A DNA stretch of 42,488 nucleotides from Pseudaquabacterium terrae (GTDB taxonomy: Bacteria > Pseudomonadota > Gammaproteobacteria > Burkholderiales > Burkholderiaceae_C), in the NCBI RefSeq assembly GCF_013266755.1, contig NZ_JABRWJ010000023.1:1-42488 (forward strand). The letters run 5' to 3'. The notes beneath the pieces were generated by a model that was not told where the DNA came from, made no database searches, and saw nothing but the letters and a program-made list of their open reading frames with translations. This document shows, piece by piece, positions 31,316 to 39,755 of the stretch. The position numbers and the translations under genes are program-made. How positions within the stretch are numbered: the stretch's first letter is position 1; every line of letters begins with the position of its first letter.

Positions 31316-32713
31316 TCAGAGCCCCAGCAGCCGCTGCGCCAGCTGCCAGGCATGCGTGCGCAGCTCGGGCACGGCAGTGGCCTCCCAGTCGCGCGCCTTC
31401 AGCAGCGGGCCGATGTACGACAGCCGCGGCGAGGCCACGCCGTCGCGACCGACCACGGCGTAGTGCGGATCGACCTGCAGGCCCAGGCCGAGCGGGTCCG
31501 GGCAGATCCAGCCGGCTTCGAGCAGGTCGCGCACCAGCGGCGATGGGCAGCGGCGCAGGTCCGAGCTCGGACCGGTGCAGTTGACGATGTGCTGGACCGT
31601 CAGCCGCTCGGTGCCCGCCGCACCACGCCGCTGCAGCTGCACGACGAGACCCGCGTCGCCGGGTTCGACCGAGACCATGCGCGCCGCCCGCACATCGAGC
31701 GCGCCCTGCTCGACGAGCCCTTGGTACGCCTCGTGCGCCGCCGGCGCGCAGCGATGGCGCAGCACTTCCCAGTGCGGCCGCGCATGGCGCAGAAAGCGTG
31801 CGCGGTCAACGGCCGACAGTCGTTGCCACAGCGCCGGCGTGTGCGCGCGCAGGGCGCCGATCACGTCGCGCCAGTCCTCGCCGTTCGCGATGCGTGCCGC
31901 GATATCCCGCCGCAGCACGCGCCACTGCTGGCGCAGCGAATCGCCCATCGCCGCGACCAGCGCGCCGGCATCCAGCGCACCCGGCGCAGCGCCGCTGCGG
32001 CGGTGCGGGTTGGGCGCCAATCCACGCCGCGAGATGCTGATCAGCCGTCCGCGCCGCGCATCACGCGCCAGCGCCAGCGCGACGTCGACCGCCGTCAACC
32101 CGGCCCCGACCAGCAGCACGTCGTCGTTCGCACCGATGCCTTGCAGCGCGCCCCTGGCCCACGGATCGCGGATGTAGCGTGCGCCGGCGGCCGCGATCGC
32201 CGCGGGCGGCAGCGGATCGAGCGGCGCGAAGTGCCCGAAGGCCAGCACGACATGATCGGCCGCGATCAGGCCGCCCTGCGCCAGCCGGATCGCGACGCCG
32301 GCGTCGGCATCGATGTCGAGCCCGATCACGCGGCCGACGATGCGTTCCAGCGCGATCGCCGGCGCGGCGGTCAGCTCGGCCGCCGACAGCAGGGCATCGA
32401 GGTAGGCGCCATACAGGCGGCGCGAGACGAAGGAGGTCGGCTCGACCTGCGGATCGGACCAGCGGCAATAACGCAGAAAATCCTCGGCATCCTGCGCCAG
32501 CGCACTCATGTTGGCGGCCGGCACGTTCAGCACGTGCTCGCGGCTGGATGTGCCGTAGGCCAGGCCGCGTGCCATGCGGCCCGATTCGTTGATCAGCACC
32601 ACCTGCAGCCCCTCGGCCGGTGCGTGGCGCAACAGCTGAACCGCGGTGACCGCGCCGCTGAAACCGGCGCCGACGATCGCGATGCGGCGGGGGCGGGTCG
32701 ATGGACGCGTCAT
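31316..32713 (-). CDS. FAD/NAD(P)-binding protein (PF13454-type)
   Basis: 465 residues from the ATG at 32711-32713. The N-terminal dinucleotide motif RRIAIVGAGFSGAVTAVQLLRHA and a second nucleotide-binding stretch NDDVLLVGAGLTAVDVALALARD are typical of the FAD-NAD(P)-binding family. ARGLAYGTSSREHVLNVPAANMSAL is the family signature near residue 50. VNCTGPSSDLRR and SRRGLAPNPHRR support this. The reaction is unknown; relatives are flavin-dependent oxidoreductases of small metabolites. It runs opposite to the Mop gene across a 146-bp gap that holds the shared 41-nt element. Confidence 0.85.
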   Translation of the reverse strand: MTRPSTRPRRIAIVGAGFSGAVTAVQLLRHAPAEGLQVVLINESGRMARGLAYGTSSREHVLNVPAANMSALAQDAEDFLRYCRWSDPQVEPTSFVSRRLYGAYLDALLSAAELTAAPAIALERIVGRVIGLDIDADAGVAIRLAQGGLIAADHVVLAFGHFAPLDPLPPAAIAAAGARYIRDPWARGALQGIGANDDVLLVGAGLTAVDVALALARDARRGRLISISRRGLAPNPHRRSGAAPGALDAGALVAAMGDSLRQQWRVLRRDIAARIANGEDWRDVIGALRAHTPALWQRLSAVDRARFLRHARPHWEVLRHRCAPAAHEAYQGLVEQGALDVRAARMVSVEPGDAGLVVQLQRRGAAGTERLTVQHIVNCTGPSSDLRRCPSPLVRDLLEAGWICPDPLGLGLQVDPHYAVVGRDGVASPRLSYIGPLLKARDWEATAVPELRTHAWQLAQRLLGL

Positions 32714-32762
32714 TTGCAGGGACGGCGGCGGTGGAGGTTCGCCGGATGATAGGCGCGGCTTG

Positions 32763-32803
32763 CTCGTTCGGCGCATGTGCATCGAAGCAAGCATTCGTTT
32801 TCC
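32763..32803 (+). promoter_or_regulatory. Shared 41-nt upstream element, copy A (before the Mop gene)
   Basis: This stretch matches 33680-33720 at 32 of 41 positions without gaps. Conserved blocks are CTCGTT, CGCATGT, CGAAGCAA and TTCGTT followed by TCC. In this copy the CGAA/TTCG arms of a dyad remain. It ends 56 bases before the Mop start codon. Confidence 0.6.
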
Positions 32804-32859
32804 TTGTCGCCGCTGCGGGTCAACACTGTCCTCACCGCCACCCAGAGAGGACATCCGAC

Positions 32860-33078
32860 ATGAGCATCACCGCAATCAACGTTCGCAACCAGTTCCGCGG
32901 CCAGGTCCGCGAGATCGTCGAAGGACCGGTCGTCAGCGAGGTCGACGTCGAGACCGCCGGCGGGCTGATCGTCACGTCGGTCATCACGACCCGCTCGGTC
33001 AAGGAGCTGGGGCTGGAGGTCGGCAAGGAGGTGATCGCCCTGGTCAAGTCGACCGAGGTGTCGATCGCGACGCTATGA
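32860..33078 (+). CDS. Mop/TOBE-domain molybdate-binding protein
   Basis: 72 residues with GAGAGGACA before the ATG. MSITAINVRNQFRGQVREIVEGPVVSEVDVETAGGLIVTSVITTRSVKELGLEVGKEVIALVKSTEVSIA is a single Mop (TOBE) domain, the fold that oligomerises to bind molybdate in ModG/Mop and in the tail of ModC and ModE. It probably buffers molybdate in the cytoplasm, which the molybdenum enzyme SoxC would need. Its stop overlaps the following hydrolase start by 4 bp. Confidence 0.9.
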   Translation: MSITAINVRNQFRGQVREIVEGPVVSEVDVETAGGLIVTSVITTRSVKELGLEVGKEVIALVKSTEVSIATL

Positions 33079-33665
33079 CCGTTGACGCGCGCGCGCCGCG
33101 CCTGCTGATCGTGCCGGGCCTGCACGACAGCGGCCCGGCGCACTGGCAGAGCTGGCTGCAGTCGCACTACCGCCACAGCCTGCGCGTGGTGCAGCGCGAC
33201 TGGCAGGCGCCCGACCTCGAGCGCTGGAGCGCGCGCATCGGCGCGACGCTGGAGCGCGCCGGGCCGGGCCCGTGGATCGCCGCGGCGCACAGCTTCGGCT
33301 GCCTGGCGCTGGTGCACCACCTGGCCCGCACGCCGGACTCGCCGCTGCGTTCGTTGCTGCTGGTGGCGCCGGCCGAACCCGATCGATTCGGCCTCGCCGA
33401 GGCCCTGCCGCAGACTGCGCTGCCGCGGCCGGGCCTGCTGATCGGCAGCCAGAACGACCCGTGGATGAGCGCCGGCAGCGCCCGCCGCTGGGCCGAGCGC
33501 TGGGGCTGCCAGTGGATCAACCTGGGCGACGCCGGCCACATCAACGCCGAGGCGGGATTCGGCCCGCTGCCGCTGGCGCGGCGCTGGGTGCTCTCGATGG
33601 CGCAGCGCCTCGCGCGCGAGCAGCGGCCCGCGCGGGCCGGCGCGGAGTGGTCATTCGCCGTCTGA
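33075..33665 (+). CDS. RBBP9/YdeN-family alpha/beta hydrolase
   Basis: 196 residues. LLIVPGLHDSGPAHWQSWLQSHY is the opening signature of the RBBP9/YdeN serine hydrolases. The nucleophile is in AAHSFGCLALVHH, the acid probably in GSQNDPWMS, and the base in LGDAGHINAEAG. This family has activity toward small esters; natural substrates are unknown. Coupled to the Mop gene by ATGA at 33075-33078, so the two are translated together. No signal peptide. Confidence 0.88.
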   Translation: MTVDARAPRLLIVPGLHDSGPAHWQSWLQSHYRHSLRVVQRDWQAPDLERWSARIGATLERAGPGPWIAAAHSFGCLALVHHLARTPDSPLRSLLLVAPAEPDRFGLAEALPQTALPRPGLLIGSQNDPWMSAGSARRWAERWGCQWINLGDAGHINAEAGFGPLPLARRWVLSMAQRLAREQRPARAGAEWSFAV

Positions 33666-33679
33666 TTCCGGGGCGCTCA

Positions 33680-33720
33680 CTCGTTTCTCGCATGTACAAC
33701 GAAGCAATGCTTCGTTCTCC
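33680..33720 (+). promoter_or_regulatory. Shared 41-nt upstream element, copy B (before the sulfate-binding protein gene)
   Basis: Homologous to 32763-32803. In this copy the core is a perfect dyad, AACGAAGCA-A-TGCTTCGTT (33698-33716). It ends 53 bases before the sbp start codon, a distance like that of copy A (56). Likely a binding site for a common regulator of the two genes. Confidence 0.6.
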
Positions 33721-33773
33721 GAATGAGCGGCACTTCCTAGCATCGCCAGCATTCACGACCCGGACACCCAACG

Positions 33774-34787
33774 ATGACTTCTCTCGCATTGCTGCGCCGC
33801 TCGGTGCTGGCGCTCGCGTTGACCGCGGCCGCCTTCGGCGCCGCGGCCAAGGACCTGACGCTGCTGAACGTCTCCTACGACCCGACGCGCGAGCTGTACC
33901 AGGATTTCAACAAGGCCTTCGCCGCGCACTGGAAGGCCAAGACCGGCGACAACGTCGCGGTCAAGCAGTCGCACGGCGGCTCGGGCAAGCAGGCCCGCAC
34001 GGTGATCGACGGGCTCGATGCCGACGTCGTCACGCTGGCGCTGGCCTACGACATCGACGAGATCGCCCGCCTGGGCAAGCTGCTGCCGGCCGACTGGCAG
34101 AAACGCCTGCCGCACAACAGCGCGCCGTACACGTCGACGATCGTGTTCCTGGTGCGCAAGGGCAATCCGAAGGGCATCAAGGACTGGGACGACCTGGCCA
34201 AGCCGGGCATCGGCGTGATCACGCCGAACCCGAAGACCTCCGGCGGCGCACGCTGGAACTACCTGGCCGCCTGGGGCTACGCGAAAAAGAAGTTCGGCAG
34301 CGACGACAAGGCGCAGGAGTTCGTGCAGAAGCTGTTCGCCAACGTGCCGGTGCTCGATTCCGGCGCCCGGGGCTCGACGGTGACCTTCGTCGAACGCAAC
34401 ATCGGCGATGTGCTGCTGGCCTGGGAGAACGAGGCGCTGCTGGCGCTGAAGGAGCTCGGGCCGGGCAAGTTCGACATCGTCGCGCCGTCGGTGTCGATCC
34501 TGGCCGAGCCGCCGGTCGCGCTGGTCGACAAGGTGGTCGACAAGAAAGGCACGCGCGCGGTGGCGCAGGCCTACCTCGAGTTCCTGTATTCCCCCGAGGG
34601 CCAGGACATCGCGGGACAGAACTACTACCGGCCGGCCGATCCGAAGGCGGCGGCGAAGGTCGACAAGCAGTTCCCGAAGCTGACGTTGTTCACGCTCGAC
34701 AGCGTGTTCGGCAGCTGGGCCGCGGCGCAGAAGACCCACTTCGCCGACGGCGGCGTGTTCGACCGCGTCGTGACGAAGCACAAGTGA
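33774..34787 (+). CDS. sbp: Sulfate/thiosulfate-binding periplasmic protein
   Basis: 337 residues with a signal peptide ([23 protein letters not shown]). Canonical Sbp/CysP features: [66 protein letters not shown] and a C-terminal [11 protein letters not shown]. It binds sulfate or thiosulfate in the periplasm for the CysTWA importer, which is not encoded next to it. The conserved dyad 53-76 bases upstream, shared with the Mop gene, is a likely control site. The next gene is convergent. Confidence 0.93.
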   Translation: MTSLALLRRSVLALALTAAAFGAAAKDLTLLNVSYDPTRELYQDFNKAFAAHWKAKTGDNVAVKQSHGGSGKQARTVIDGLDADVVTLALAYDIDEIARLGKLLPADWQKRLPHNSAPYTSTIVFLVRKGNPKGIKDWDDLAKPGIGVITPNPKTSGGARWNYLAAWGYAKKKFGSDDKAQEFVQKLFANVPVLDSGARGSTVTFVERNIGDVLLAWENEALLALKELGPGKFDIVAPSVSILAEPPVALVDKVVDKKGTRAVAQAYLEFLYSPEGQDIAGQNYYRPADPKAAAKVDKQFPKLTLFTLDSVFGSWAAAQKTHFADGGVFDRVVTKHK

Positions 34788-34791
34788 ACGC

Positions 34792-35910
34792 TCAGCGCTC
34801 GCTCTGCCAGACGAAGCGGCCGTCGGCGCGGATGTAGCCGCTGGTACGCCCCTGGCCGACATAGGCCAGGCCGCTGTGGAAGGGGCGCGCGAAGCTGAAC
34901 TGCGGCTCGATCGCCACCCGGCCGCGCTTGTCGATGTAGCCGTGCTTGCCGCCGACCTTGACCACCGCGAGCCCCTGCGAGAACGGCCAGGCGCGCTCGG
35001 CCTCCGGCTGCAGCACCGTGCGGCCGGCAGCGTCGAGGTACAGCGCCTTGCCGTCGGCCTTGACCAGCGCGAGGCCGTCGGAGAAGTCTTCCGCCGTGTC
35101 GTAGCGCGCCGGGATCACCAGCGTGCCGCGCTTGTCGATGTAGCCGTACTTGCCGTCGATCCAGACGCGGGCGAAGCCTTCCTTGAAGTCGCTCGCCTGC
35201 TGGAAGCGCGGCGGCACCACGAGCTGCCCGCCCGTCGTCATGAAGCCCTGCGTCCGGCCGGACCAGACCCGCACCATGCCGTCGCTCGCGAGGCCGACGA
35301 AGTCGATGCCCGCCGGCGTGATGTCGCGGCCCTGCGCGTCGAAGACGCGGTGCGTGCGCTCGCGCGATTCGGCGCGCACCAGGCCGCCGCCGGGCGGCAG
35401 CAGCTTGTCGTGCGCCGCCGCCAGCACCAGCTGGCCGCGCTTGTCGATCGCGCCGTACTTCAGCTGGCCCCAGGCGTCGGCGATGCCGACCAGCGCCAGC
35501 CCGTCGGCAAAGGGCTGGGCCTCGTCGAAGGCCGGCGCGATGACCCATTGCCGCTGCGCACCCACGTACCCCCAGCGCGGCTTGCCCTGCGCATCCTTGC
35601 CGCGTTTCGGCACCAGGCCTTCGGCGAAGGGTTGCGACAACTCGTCCTGCGGCTCGATGACGAAGCGGCCCGCCGGGTCGACGTAGGCGGTGCGGTGGCC
35701 TTTGCGCACCATCACCAGCGGCGCGCCGATGCGCACCTCGGTGTACTCGGGCGCCAGCACCTGGCGGCCTTCGGCGTCGATCAGCCCATGCAGGTCGCCG
35801 TGGCGAATCGGGAACAGCAGCGGCGCACTTGCCTGCGCCTGCGCCGTGCCGGCACAGAACAGCGCGAGCAGCGCGGCAAACAGGGGCCGACGATTCAGCC
35901 GTGCAAGCAC
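34792..35910 (-). CDS. WG-repeat protein, secreted
   Basis: 372 residues from a GTG at 35908-35910, inside the end of the 58-aa gene. A signal peptide (LNRRPLFAALLALFCAGTAQAQA) is followed by about seven WG-type repeats (for example DGKYGYIDKRGTLVIPARYDTAEDFSDGLALVKADGK), each predicting a beta-strand pair. WG (KWG) repeat proteins are usually exported or envelope-associated, with unknown roles. A 16-bp overlap with the upstream micro-ORF suggests translational coupling, which could explain the weak GTG start. Confidence 0.8.
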   Translation of the reverse strand: MLARLNRRPLFAALLALFCAGTAQAQASAPLLFPIRHGDLHGLIDAEGRQVLAPEYTEVRIGAPLVMVRKGHRTAYVDPAGRFVIEPQDELSQPFAEGLVPKRGKDAQGKPRWGYVGAQRQWVIAPAFDEAQPFADGLALVGIADAWGQLKYGAIDKRGQLVLAAAHDKLLPPGGGLVRAESRERTHRVFDAQGRDITPAGIDFVGLASDGMVRVWSGRTQGFMTTGGQLVVPPRFQQASDFKEGFARVWIDGKYGYIDKRGTLVIPARYDTAEDFSDGLALVKADGKALYLDAAGRTVLQPEAERAWPFSQGLAVVKVGGKHGYIDKRGRVAIEPQFSFARPFHSGLAYVGQGRTSGYIRADGRFVWQSER

Positions 35911-36071
35911 AACACCACCGCCGCGCAGGCGGCCACCAGCACGACCGCCCACACCAGGCTGCGCTCGCCGGGCAGCATGCCGCCGGCCGGCGTGCCGGGC
36001 TCGGAAACGATGGTGTGGTGAAGCTGGCCCAGCATGCCGGGCGGCAGGTCGGTCAGCACGTGCGGGATCAT
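35895..36071 (-). CDS. 58-aa single-helix membrane microprotein
   Basis: A 58-codon frame from the ATG at 36069-36071, with AGGGAG eight bases upstream, a strong ribosome site. The N-terminal half (IPHVLTDLPPGMLGQLHHTI) is cytosolic; residues 38-56 (SLVWAVVLVAACAAVVLCL) form one membrane helix. The gene starts 15 bp after the QueA-like stop and overlaps the WG gene by 16 bp, so it is inside an apparent operon. No family could be assigned. Confidence 0.65.
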   Translation of the reverse strand: MIPHVLTDLPPGMLGQLHHTIVSEPGTPAGGMLPGERSLVWAVVLVAACAAVVLCLHG

Positions 36072-36086
36072 GGTGGCACTCCCTGT

Positions 36087-37310
36087 TCAAGCGGTGTCGG
36101 CCACTGTGGCCGGACGGGGTTTCAGCGGCGCTACGCCAGCGTCCGCCCCTGGTTTCGTTTGTAGTTCGCCGCTCGCCGAAATGCTGTGCGTTTTGCACTC
36201 TTGCAGCCGTCGAAGATCGGCCGTGTGACCTTCGGCACCGTGGCTTCGCCACAGCAGCACCGAGTCGCCGAATTCGTGCGCGCGGTAGCCGCCGGTGTCG
36301 AGCGCCGCATCGAGTCGGGCGAGCGTTGCTGCGCCGGCGAAGGCGCCGAGCAGCCGGTGGTGGCTGGTGCCCGGCTCGTGCGCGCCGCTGACCAGCGCGT
36401 CGACGATGCGCAGCGGGCTGCTCGCCCCGAGCCGGTTGTCGGCCAGGCCCTCGCCGGGCTGCAGGGCGCCGCGGGCCCCGGCGTGTTCGAGCGCGCGCGT
36501 CACTGTCGTGCCGAGCGCGACGATGCGGCCGCCGGCGCGGCGCGTGCGTTCGATGGCCGCGACCGTCGACGGCGGCAGGTGGTAGGGCTCGTCCAGCGGC
36601 AGCCGCGCGTCGAGCGCCGCGTCGCCGGTCGACGACAGGCCGGCGGCATGCGTCAGTGTCGCGAAGCCGATGCCGCGCGCGCGCAGTGAATCGAGCATCG
36701 ACCAGTCGAGCAGGAAGCCGGCCGAGGGCGGCTCGAAGGCCACCGGCAGCGCGGCGATGCGCGTCCAGCTGTCCCACAAAGCGAGCGGGTCGGGCAGGTG
36801 GGCGTACTGCACCGGCTTGCCATGGCGCGCCAGGCCGCGCCAGATCGCCTCGGGCCTGCCTTCGAAGCGGATCAGCACCAGCCGCGGATGGCCGAGCAGC
36901 CGGCGCACGCGGGCGCGCAGCGGCCGCTCGTCATCCTCGGCGCGCAGCGCGCCATCGCCGCAGCCGAGCAGCAGCAGGTCGTCGGGCGCGAGCGGCGGCG
37001 GCAGCGGACGGTCTTCGGTGCGCAGGCGATGGTCACCTTCGCCGAAGACCACGGCGGCGAATTCCTTCACCGCATCGACGGCCAGGGTCGGCCGGCCGGC
37101 CAGGCGGATCTCAATCGGCCGGCCGCTGCGGCCGTGCACGCCGTGCAGGCTGGCTGGCAGCGTCGCGGCATCGTTGGCCACCAGCAGGTCGCCGGGTTGC
37201 AGCAGGGCGGGCAGCGTGTGGCGGGCATGGTGCTCGAGCCGTCCTTGTGGATCGACGGTGAGCAGCCGCGCGTCGGCCGGTCGCTGCACCGCAAGGGCCG
37301 CCGGTTTCAT
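36087..37310 (-). CDS. QueA-like S-adenosylmethionine:tRNA ribosyltransferase-isomerase family protein
   Basis: 407 residues. The QueA fold is evident in LLQPGDLLVANDAATLPASL, VQYAHLPDPLALWDSWTRIA, the LDEPYHLPPSTVAAIERTRRAGGRIVALGTTVTRALE region and TSHHRLLGAFAG. It is longer and more divergent than housekeeping QueA (about 345 residues), with an added C-terminal tail of about 40 residues. This resembles a QueA paralogue group rather than the queuosine enzyme; the true substrate may differ. It is coupled by 4 bp to the upstream SDR gene (overlap at 37307-37310). Confidence 0.82.
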   Translation of the reverse strand: MKPAALAVQRPADARLLTVDPQGRLEHHARHTLPALLQPGDLLVANDAATLPASLHGVHGRSGRPIEIRLAGRPTLAVDAVKEFAAVVFGEGDHRLRTEDRPLPPPLAPDDLLLLGCGDGALRAEDDERPLRARVRRLLGHPRLVLIRFEGRPEAIWRGLARHGKPVQYAHLPDPLALWDSWTRIAALPVAFEPPSAGFLLDWSMLDSLRARGIGFATLTHAAGLSSTGDAALDARLPLDEPYHLPPSTVAAIERTRRAGGRIVALGTTVTRALEHAGARGALQPGEGLADNRLGASSPLRIVDALVSGAHEPGTSHHRLLGAFAGAATLARLDAALDTGGYRAHEFGDSVLLWRSHGAEGHTADLRRLQECKTHSISASGELQTKPGADAGVAPLKPRPATVADTA

Positions 37311-38038
37311 CGCACAGCCTCCTCATCGACGGCCAGCAGCGCGCCGGTGATCGATGCTTCGAGCCGCGCGATGACTTCGTCGGCCGCCTGCTGCGGCCGC
37401 TTCAGCGTCGCCGGATCGGCATCGGGCAGCGCCAGCGCATGCAGCGGCGTGTCCATGTCGCCCGGGTCGTGTTCGAGCACGCGGATGCCCAGCGGCTGCA
37501 GCTCCGCATCCCACACCGCCGCCAGCTGCCGCGCCGCGGCCTTGCTGGCGCCATACGCGCCCCAGCCGGCGTAGGCATTGACACCGGCATCGCTGCCGAT
37601 GAACAGCACGCGCGCCGGCCGGCTTTCGCGCGCCGACGCCGCCAGGCTGCCGAGCAGCGCGCGCGTCAGCCGGAACGGGCCGAGCACATTGGTCGTCAGC
37701 GCTTCTTCGAACTGCTCGCACTCGGTGTCGGCCAGCGGCGCCAGCGGCACGGGCCCCAGGCTCGACGCGTTGTGGATCACCAGGTCGACGCCGCCGAGGA
37801 TGCCGGCCAGCTGCAGCGCGAGCGGATGCGTCTGGCGCTTGTCGGCGACATCGCCAGCGATGCCATGGCTGCCCGGGTGCGCGGCGGCGACCGCGCGCAC
37901 GCGCTCGGCGTTGCGGGCGATGAAGGCGACCTGCGCGCCGCGCTGGCGCAGGCCGCGCAGCAGCGCCAGGCCGAGGCCCGAGGTGCCGCCACTCAGCACG
38001 ACGCGGGTACCGGTGAGGGGAGAAGTCGGGGTCGTCAT
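37307..38038 (-). CDS. Short-chain dehydrogenase/reductase
   Basis: 243 residues from the ATG at 38036-38038 with CAGGAGC upstream. Classical SDR: cofactor motif VVLSGGTSGLGLALLRGL, NNAG-like VIHNASSLG, catalytic Ser in VLFIGSDAG and Y-x-x-x-K in GAYGASKAAARQL. The loop after it carries HDPGDMDTPLH, as in many SDRs. NAD(P)-dependent oxidation or reduction of an unknown substrate in the cytoplasm. Head of the minus-strand operon; divergent from the XRE-cupin regulator, a likely controller. Confidence 0.9.
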   Translation of the reverse strand: MTTPTSPLTGTRVVLSGGTSGLGLALLRGLRQRGAQVAFIARNAERVRAVAAAHPGSHGIAGDVADKRQTHPLALQLAGILGGVDLVIHNASSLGPVPLAPLADTECEQFEEALTTNVLGPFRLTRALLGSLAASARESRPARVLFIGSDAGVNAYAGWGAYGASKAAARQLAAVWDAELQPLGIRVLEHDPGDMDTPLHALALPDADPATLKRPQQAADEVIARLEASITGALLAVDEEAVR

Positions 38039-38146
38039 TGAATGCTCCTGATGTCTGTGGCGCAAAGGTAGGCGGCGCCGTCGCGCGCGGCGAGCCGGAT
38101 GTCCGCTGCGTTGGCGGAAGATCGATCCGCTGGACAATCGCCGCCG

Positions 38147-38713
38147 ATGTCCTCCGACCGCACGGCTTCGCACCTGGCGCGCAACCTCGCTGCGCTGCGC
38201 CATGCACGGACCTTGACGCAGCAGGAGCTGGCGCGCGCCGCCGCGGTGCCGCGCTCGACGATCGCGAACCTCGAATCGGGTGAAGGCAACCCGTCGCTGG
38301 CCGTGCTGGTGAAGGTGGCCGGCGCGCTGTCGGTACCGATCGACGAGCTGCTCGCTGCACCGCGCGCGCTGGTGCGGCACTGGCCAGCGGACGCGATCGC
38401 GCCGCGCCACAAGGGCCGCGGCGTGCAGGTGCGCGACCTGGTGCCCGAGCCGGTGCCCGACGAGATGATGGAGCTGATGGACTTCGAGCCCGGCGCGGTG
38501 ATGGGCGGCACGCCGCACCTGCCGGGCACGCGCGAGTTCTTCACCTGCCTCGACGGCCGCGTGATCCTGATGGTCGCCGGCGACCGCTACGAGCTGGCGC
38601 CCGGCGAGGTGCTGGCCTTTCCCGGCAACCTGCCGCATTCGTACCAGAACGCCGATGCGCTGCAGCGCGCACGCGGCGTGTCGGTCGTCGTCCTTGCGAA
38701 GGCGGGGGTTTGA
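38147..38713 (+). CDS. XRE-family regulator with C-terminal cupin domain
   Basis: 188 residues from the ATG at 38147. The N-terminal HTH ARNLAALRHARTLTQQELARAAAVPRSTIANLESGEGNPSLAVLVKVAGALS is a standard XRE domain; residues about 110-185 form a cupin (GTREFFTCLDGRVILMVAGDRYELAPGEVLAFPGNLPHSYQN). HTH-cupin proteins typically sense small metabolites and control adjacent genes. It is divergent (108-bp gap) from the SDR operon and upstream of an aldo/keto reductase. Confidence 0.88.
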   Translation: MSSDRTASHLARNLAALRHARTLTQQELARAAAVPRSTIANLESGEGNPSLAVLVKVAGALSVPIDELLAAPRALVRHWPADAIAPRHKGRGVQVRDLVPEPVPDEMMELMDFEPGAVMGGTPHLPGTREFFTCLDGRVILMVAGDRYELAPGEVLAFPGNLPHSYQNADALQRARGVSVVVLAKAGV

Positions 38714-38735
38714 GCACAGCGGCTAGCATCCCGCG

Positions 38736-39755
38736 ATGCAAGAGACCTACCGCAACTTGGGCCGCTCGGGCCTGAAGACTTCGCCGCTGTGGCTCGGCAC
38801 GATGATGTTCGGCGACCAGACCGATCACACCGAAGCCGCGCGCATCGTCGGCGCCACGCGCGACGCCGGCCTGAACGCGATCGACACCGCCGACATCTAT
38901 GCCAACGGCCAATCGGAGCGGATCGTCGGCGAGCTGATCAAGACCGACCGCTCGCGCTGGGTGCTGGCGAGCAAGCTCGCGAATCCGATGAGCGCCGAGC
39001 CGAACGACCGCGGCCTCTCGCGGCGCTGGTTGATGCAGGCCTGCGAAGCGAGCCTGAAGCGCCTGGGCACCGACAGGATCGACGTCTATTACCTGCACCG
39101 CGACGACGAGTCGACGCCGATGGAGGAGACGCTCTCGGCGCTCGCGAAGCTGATCGCCGACGGCAAGATCCTGCACTGGGGCGTCTCGAACTTCCGCGCC
39201 TGGCGCATCGTGCGCATCGCCGAGCTGGCGCGCGCGATGGGCGTGCCGCCGCCGATCGTCTGCCAGCCGCCGTACAACGCGATGAGCCGCGGCATCGAGA
39301 CCGAGCTGCTGCCGGCCTGCAACCACTATGGGCTGGGCGTCGTCGCCTACAGCCCGCTGGCGCGCGGCGTGCTGACCGGCAAGTACAAGCCCGATGCAGC
39401 GCCCGACGCCGGCACGCGCGCGGCGCGTGCCGACAAGCGCCTGATGCAGACGGAGTTCCGCGCCGAATCGCTGGCCTTGTCGCAACGCTTCGCCGCCTAC
39501 GCCGAGCAGCGCGGCGTGGCCGCCAGCCACCTGGCGATCGCCTGGGTGCTGAACAACCGGCTGGTCAACGGCGTGATCGGCGGGCCGCGCACGCTCGAAC
39601 AGTGGAACGATTACCTCGCCGCGCGGACGCTCACTTTGAGTGATGAAGACGAGGCCTTCATCAGTGGCCTGGTCCCGGCCGGCCACGCGTCGACGCACGG
39701 CTACACCGACCCGCTGTATCCGGTCACCGGGCGTCAGCCGAGGACGTCAGCATGA
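38736..39755 (+). CDS. Aldo/keto reductase
   Basis: 339 residues. The AKR catalytic tetrad is visible: Asp and Tyr in NAIDTADIYANGQSE, Lys in WVLASKLANPM and His in DVYYLHRDDE. NADPH-site residues occur in VVAYSPLARGVLTGKYK and the C-terminal GVIGGPRTLEQWND. The protein resembles the YajO/Tas-like AKR group. It starts 22 bp after the XRE-cupin gene and overlaps the flavin reductase start by 4 bp, so all three may be one transcript. Confidence 0.92.
   Translation: MQETYRNLGRSGLKTSPLWLGTMMFGDQTDHTEAARIVGATRDAGLNAIDTADIYANGQSERIVGELIKTDRSRWVLASKLANPMSAEPNDRGLSRRWLMQACEASLKRLGTDRIDVYYLHRDDESTPMEETLSALAKLIADGKILHWGVSNFRAWRIVRIAELARAMGVPPPIVCQPPYNAMSRGIETELLPACNHYGLGVVAYSPLARGVLTGKYKPDAAPDAGTRAARADKRLMQTEFRAESLALSQRFAAYAEQRGVAASHLAIAWVLNNRLVNGVIGGPRTLEQWNDYLAARTLTLSDEDEAFISGLVPAGHASTHGYTDPLYPVTGRQPRTSA

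Noticed and set aside
34792-36777. Long minus-strand frame extending the WG-repeat gene
   Set aside because: Residues before 35910 are shadow sequence across the 58-aa and QueA-like genes; the signal peptide fixes the start near 35910.
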